From NCBI GenBank assembly GCA_030066795.1, contig JASJAW010000023.1, positions 1 to 64,000 on the forward strand: a stretch of 64,000 nt of DNA. Reading direction: 5' to 3'. The notes under the pieces were generated by a model. That model saw only the letters and a program-made list of their open reading frames with translations. It had not been told where the DNA came from and did no database searches. This document shows positions 62,403 to 64,000 of this stretch, one piece after another. The position numbers and the translations under genes were made by a program. Position 1 is the first letter of the stretch; every line of letters begins with the position of its first letter. Source of the DNA: Dinoroseobacter sp. (GTDB lineage: Bacteria; Pseudomonadota; Alphaproteobacteria; Rhodobacterales; Rhodobacteraceae).

Positions 62403-62578
62403 TGATCCTCAAGATCGTGATGCTGTTTCTCGTGTTCATGGCCGTACTGGCCATGTTCGGGAAACTGCGGGTGCCCGGTATCGGTAAAGTTGGGCTGAAG
62501 AAGCCAAAGAAGTGCAAGTCTTGCGGTCGCTACCTGTTCTCAGACGACCCTTGTAGCTGCAAGAGCCGTAAAGGGTAG
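62402..62578 (+). CDS. Small membrane protein with Cys-rich tail
   Basis: The 58-residue protein starts MILKIVMLFLVFMAVLAMFG (one membrane segment) and ends with a zinc-ribbon-like tail, KKCKSCGRYLFSDDPCSC. Its ATG overlaps the stop of the peptidase gene (TGATGA), so translation is coupled. It probably anchors a small metal-binding module on the cytoplasmic side; function unknown. Confidence 0.8.
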   Translation: MILKIVMLFLVFMAVLAMFGKLRVPGIGKVGLKKPKKCKSCGRYLFSDDPCSCKSRKG

Positions 62579-62581
62579 GCA

Positions 62582-63535
62582 ATGGATTTTGTCTTTGCAG
62601 CCCTTGGCCTTGTCATTCTGGTGCTGGCCGGAGACAGCCTTGTGAAAGGCGCGGTGAACCTTGCTCTTAGGGTTGGGATTCCCGCACTGATCGTTTCGCT
62701 GACCATTGTTGCTTTCGGCACGTCGGCGCCTGAGCTTTTGGTTTCCATCGCAGCGATTGAAGACGGGGCACCGGGGCTCGCATTGGGGAATGTCGTTGGT
62801 TCGAACATCGCCAACATATTATTGGTGTTGGGCGTGCCGGCGATGATTGCGACGATCCACACCAATGCCAGTGATACGCGGCGCAGCTTCACTCAGATGA
62901 TCGCCGCGACTGCGTTGTTCATTGTCATTTGTTTTCTGGGCCCGATCACCTGGATACACGGAACGGTCTTGCTTGCTGCCCTCGCGTGGATGCTTTCTGA
63001 CGCCTTCCGTCAGGCGCGCGCGCACCGCGCTGCGGTAAACGGTCAAGCGGCGAAGGAAGAGGAGGAGCCAGAAGGCGCTGACCCGGATATGCCCTGGTGG
63101 AAGATCATTGTGTTTCTGGCACTTGGTTTGATCGGTCTGCCTCTTGGTGCAGATTTGCTGGTGGACAGTGCTGTGAACATCGCCCGCGCTTTCGGAATTT
63201 CGGAGGAGGTGATTGGGCTAACGCTGGTTGCCTTTGGAACCTCGCTGCCCGAGCTGGCAACTGTGGTCATGGCAGCGATCCGGGGGCAAGCGGATGTGGC
63301 GCTTGGCAATGTCATCGGTTCGAATATGTTCAACCTGTTGGCGATCATTGGCGTTGCCAGTTTTGTCGGGCCAATCCCGGTCGCGGATGAATTCCTTTAC
63401 TTGGACCTGTGGGTGATGGCGGCCGTGTCTGTCCTGCTTTTGCCCTTTGCATTCCAGAAGCTCGATATCACGCGACCCGTGGGCGCGGTCTTGACGGCGT
63501 TCTACGGGGTCTATGTGGTGAGCCTTCTACACTAG
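62582..63535 (+). CDS. Sodium/calcium exchanger family protein (YrbG-like)
   Basis: The 317-residue inner-membrane protein has ten or so helices in two inverted halves, each with the exchanger motif: VAFGTSAPELLVSIAAI then LGNVVGSNIANILLVLG, and VAFGTSLPELATVVMAAI then LGNVIGSNMFNLLAIIG. The two Glu residues are the ion ligands. It follows the small Cys-rich gene by 3 nt, so four genes may be co-transcribed. Confidence 0.93.
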   Translation: MDFVFAALGLVILVLAGDSLVKGAVNLALRVGIPALIVSLTIVAFGTSAPELLVSIAAIEDGAPGLALGNVVGSNIANILLVLGVPAMIATIHTNASDTRRSFTQMIAATALFIVICFLGPITWIHGTVLLAALAWMLSDAFRQARAHRAAVNGQAAKEEEEPEGADPDMPWWKIIVFLALGLIGLPLGADLLVDSAVNIARAFGISEEVIGLTLVAFGTSLPELATVVMAAIRGQADVALGNVIGSNMFNLLAIIGVASFVGPIPVADEFLYLDLWVMAAVSVLLLPFAFQKLDITRPVGAVLTAFYGVYVVSLLH

Positions 63536-63544
63536 AGGTCCCTG

Positions 63545-64000
63545 ATGACAGATCCGAAGATCACAGGTGCTGCGCTGGTCACCGGTGCAGGTAAGCGGCT
63601 TGGTGCCGCGATGGCGCTGTATCTGGCCGAGCGAGGCTTCGACGTGGCGATCCACTACGCCAACTCGGCAGCCGAGGCCGACTCTGTGGCCGACAGCGTG
63701 CGGGCGCTGGGCCGCAACGCCGTCACGCTCCAGGCCGACCTTCTTGAGGACTCGGAAACCGAGTCGCTGATCGCGCGGGCGAATGCAGCATTGGGTCAGC
63801 TATCCGTCTTGGTGAACAACGCCTCGATTTTCGAGTACGACACGATTGCGACGGCGACGCGCGAGAGTTGGGACCGCCACATGCAGTCTAATCTGCGTGC
63901 GCCGTTCATCCTGACGCAAAGCTTCGCGTCACAGGCTCCGGAAACCCGAAGCGATCGGAACGACGAGCCGACAGCTTCAGGTCTGGTCGTTAATTTGATT
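63545..64000 (+). CDS. SDR oxidoreductase, pteridine reductase-like (truncated by window end)
   Basis: The open frame runs off the window after about 152 codons. It begins MTDPKITGAALVTGAGKRLG with a NAD(P)-binding TGxxKRLG motif close to pteridine reductase/FolM, and continues with VLVNNASIFEYDT. A folate or monapterin reductase role is plausible but the catalytic Tyr-Lys region is beyond the edge. Confidence 0.8.
   Translation, partial: MTDPKITGAALVTGAGKRLGAAMALYLAERGFDVAIHYANSAAEADSVADSVRALGRNAVTLQADLLEDSETESLIARANAALGQLSVLVNNASIFEYDTIATATRESWDRHMQSNLRAPFILTQSFASQAPETRSDRNDEPTASGLVVNLI

Noticed and set aside
1-64000. CRISPR arrays, insertion sequences, prophage genes, rRNA
   Set aside because: No regularly spaced repeats, transposase motifs, phage structural genes or rRNA stretches were seen.

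Overview
This window reads as part of a chromosome from an alphaproteobacterium of the Rhodobacterales (Roseobacter group or a close relative). The call rests on gene content: MipZ, a DUF1127 protein, TrmD with the N-terminal extension I associate with this order, rpmH-rnpA-yidD, a TauR/Tpa/Xsc taurine cluster, a large inositol cluster under a LacI-type regulator, and GcvT-family flavoprotein dehydrogenases. GC is high through most of the window and looks lower, by eye, in the first 9 kb. The organism itself cannot be named from the sequence alone.

Layout. (1) 1-8.2 kb is an accessory-looking block: a membrane/coiled-coil protein, a 1304-residue TPR-CHAT protease-like protein, an exported RNase A-like (CdiA toxin type) protein whose active site looks partly degenerate, two further exported proteins of unknown function (one built from short F-N repeats), and a protein with a possible DUF4384 module. 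I recognise no described system with this set. (2) 8.2-9.0 kb holds no gene. (3) 9.0-13.3 kb is an Fbp/Afu-type ABC importer with its two permease domains fused, followed by a convergent inositol-monophosphatase-family gene. (4) 14.1-24.5 kb is mostly core: a palindrome-rich gene-free stretch, ppsA, rpmH-rnpA-yidD, tRNA-Arg, a sensor kinase, a TVP38/flavoprotein reductase pair, an exported I78-type inhibitor-like protein, mipZ and a DUF1127 protein.

(5) 24.6-39.6 kb is a complete-looking inositol catabolic region: ABC importer, PhyH-like oxygenase and iolB on one strand; a LacI regulator; three Gfo/Idh/MocA dehydrogenases; an IolE/IolI-like TIM barrel; iolD, iolC, a second IolB-like cupin and an IolJ-like aldolase. 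Two identical 16-bp palindromes, TTGCAACCGGTTGCAA, lie in the two divergent promoter regions and probably make this one regulon. (6) 39.6-41.7 kb holds rpmE, rplS and trmD.

(7) 41.8-53.9 kb is an organosulfonate block: a MaoC-phosphotransacetylase fusion, two tandem GcvT-family FAD dehydrogenases, and taurine-pyruvate aminotransferase on the minus strand; divergent tauR, xsc and a GST on the plus strand. Together these could take N-methylated taurines to taurine or sulfoacetaldehyde, then acetyl phosphate plus sulfite, then acetyl-CoA. (8) 54.0-55.4 kb is a tandem glycine riboswitch ahead of a DadA-type amino-acid dehydrogenase, followed by a structured, terminator-bearing element on the opposite strand. 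(9) 55.7-64 kb carries a DUF2238 membrane protein, a Rieske-glutamate-synthase fusion, an MhqD/MhqE-like pair, a YadGH-like ABC-2 exporter, an SppA-like peptidase, a small Cys-rich membrane protein, a Na+/Ca2+ antiporter and a truncated pteridine-reductase-like SDR.
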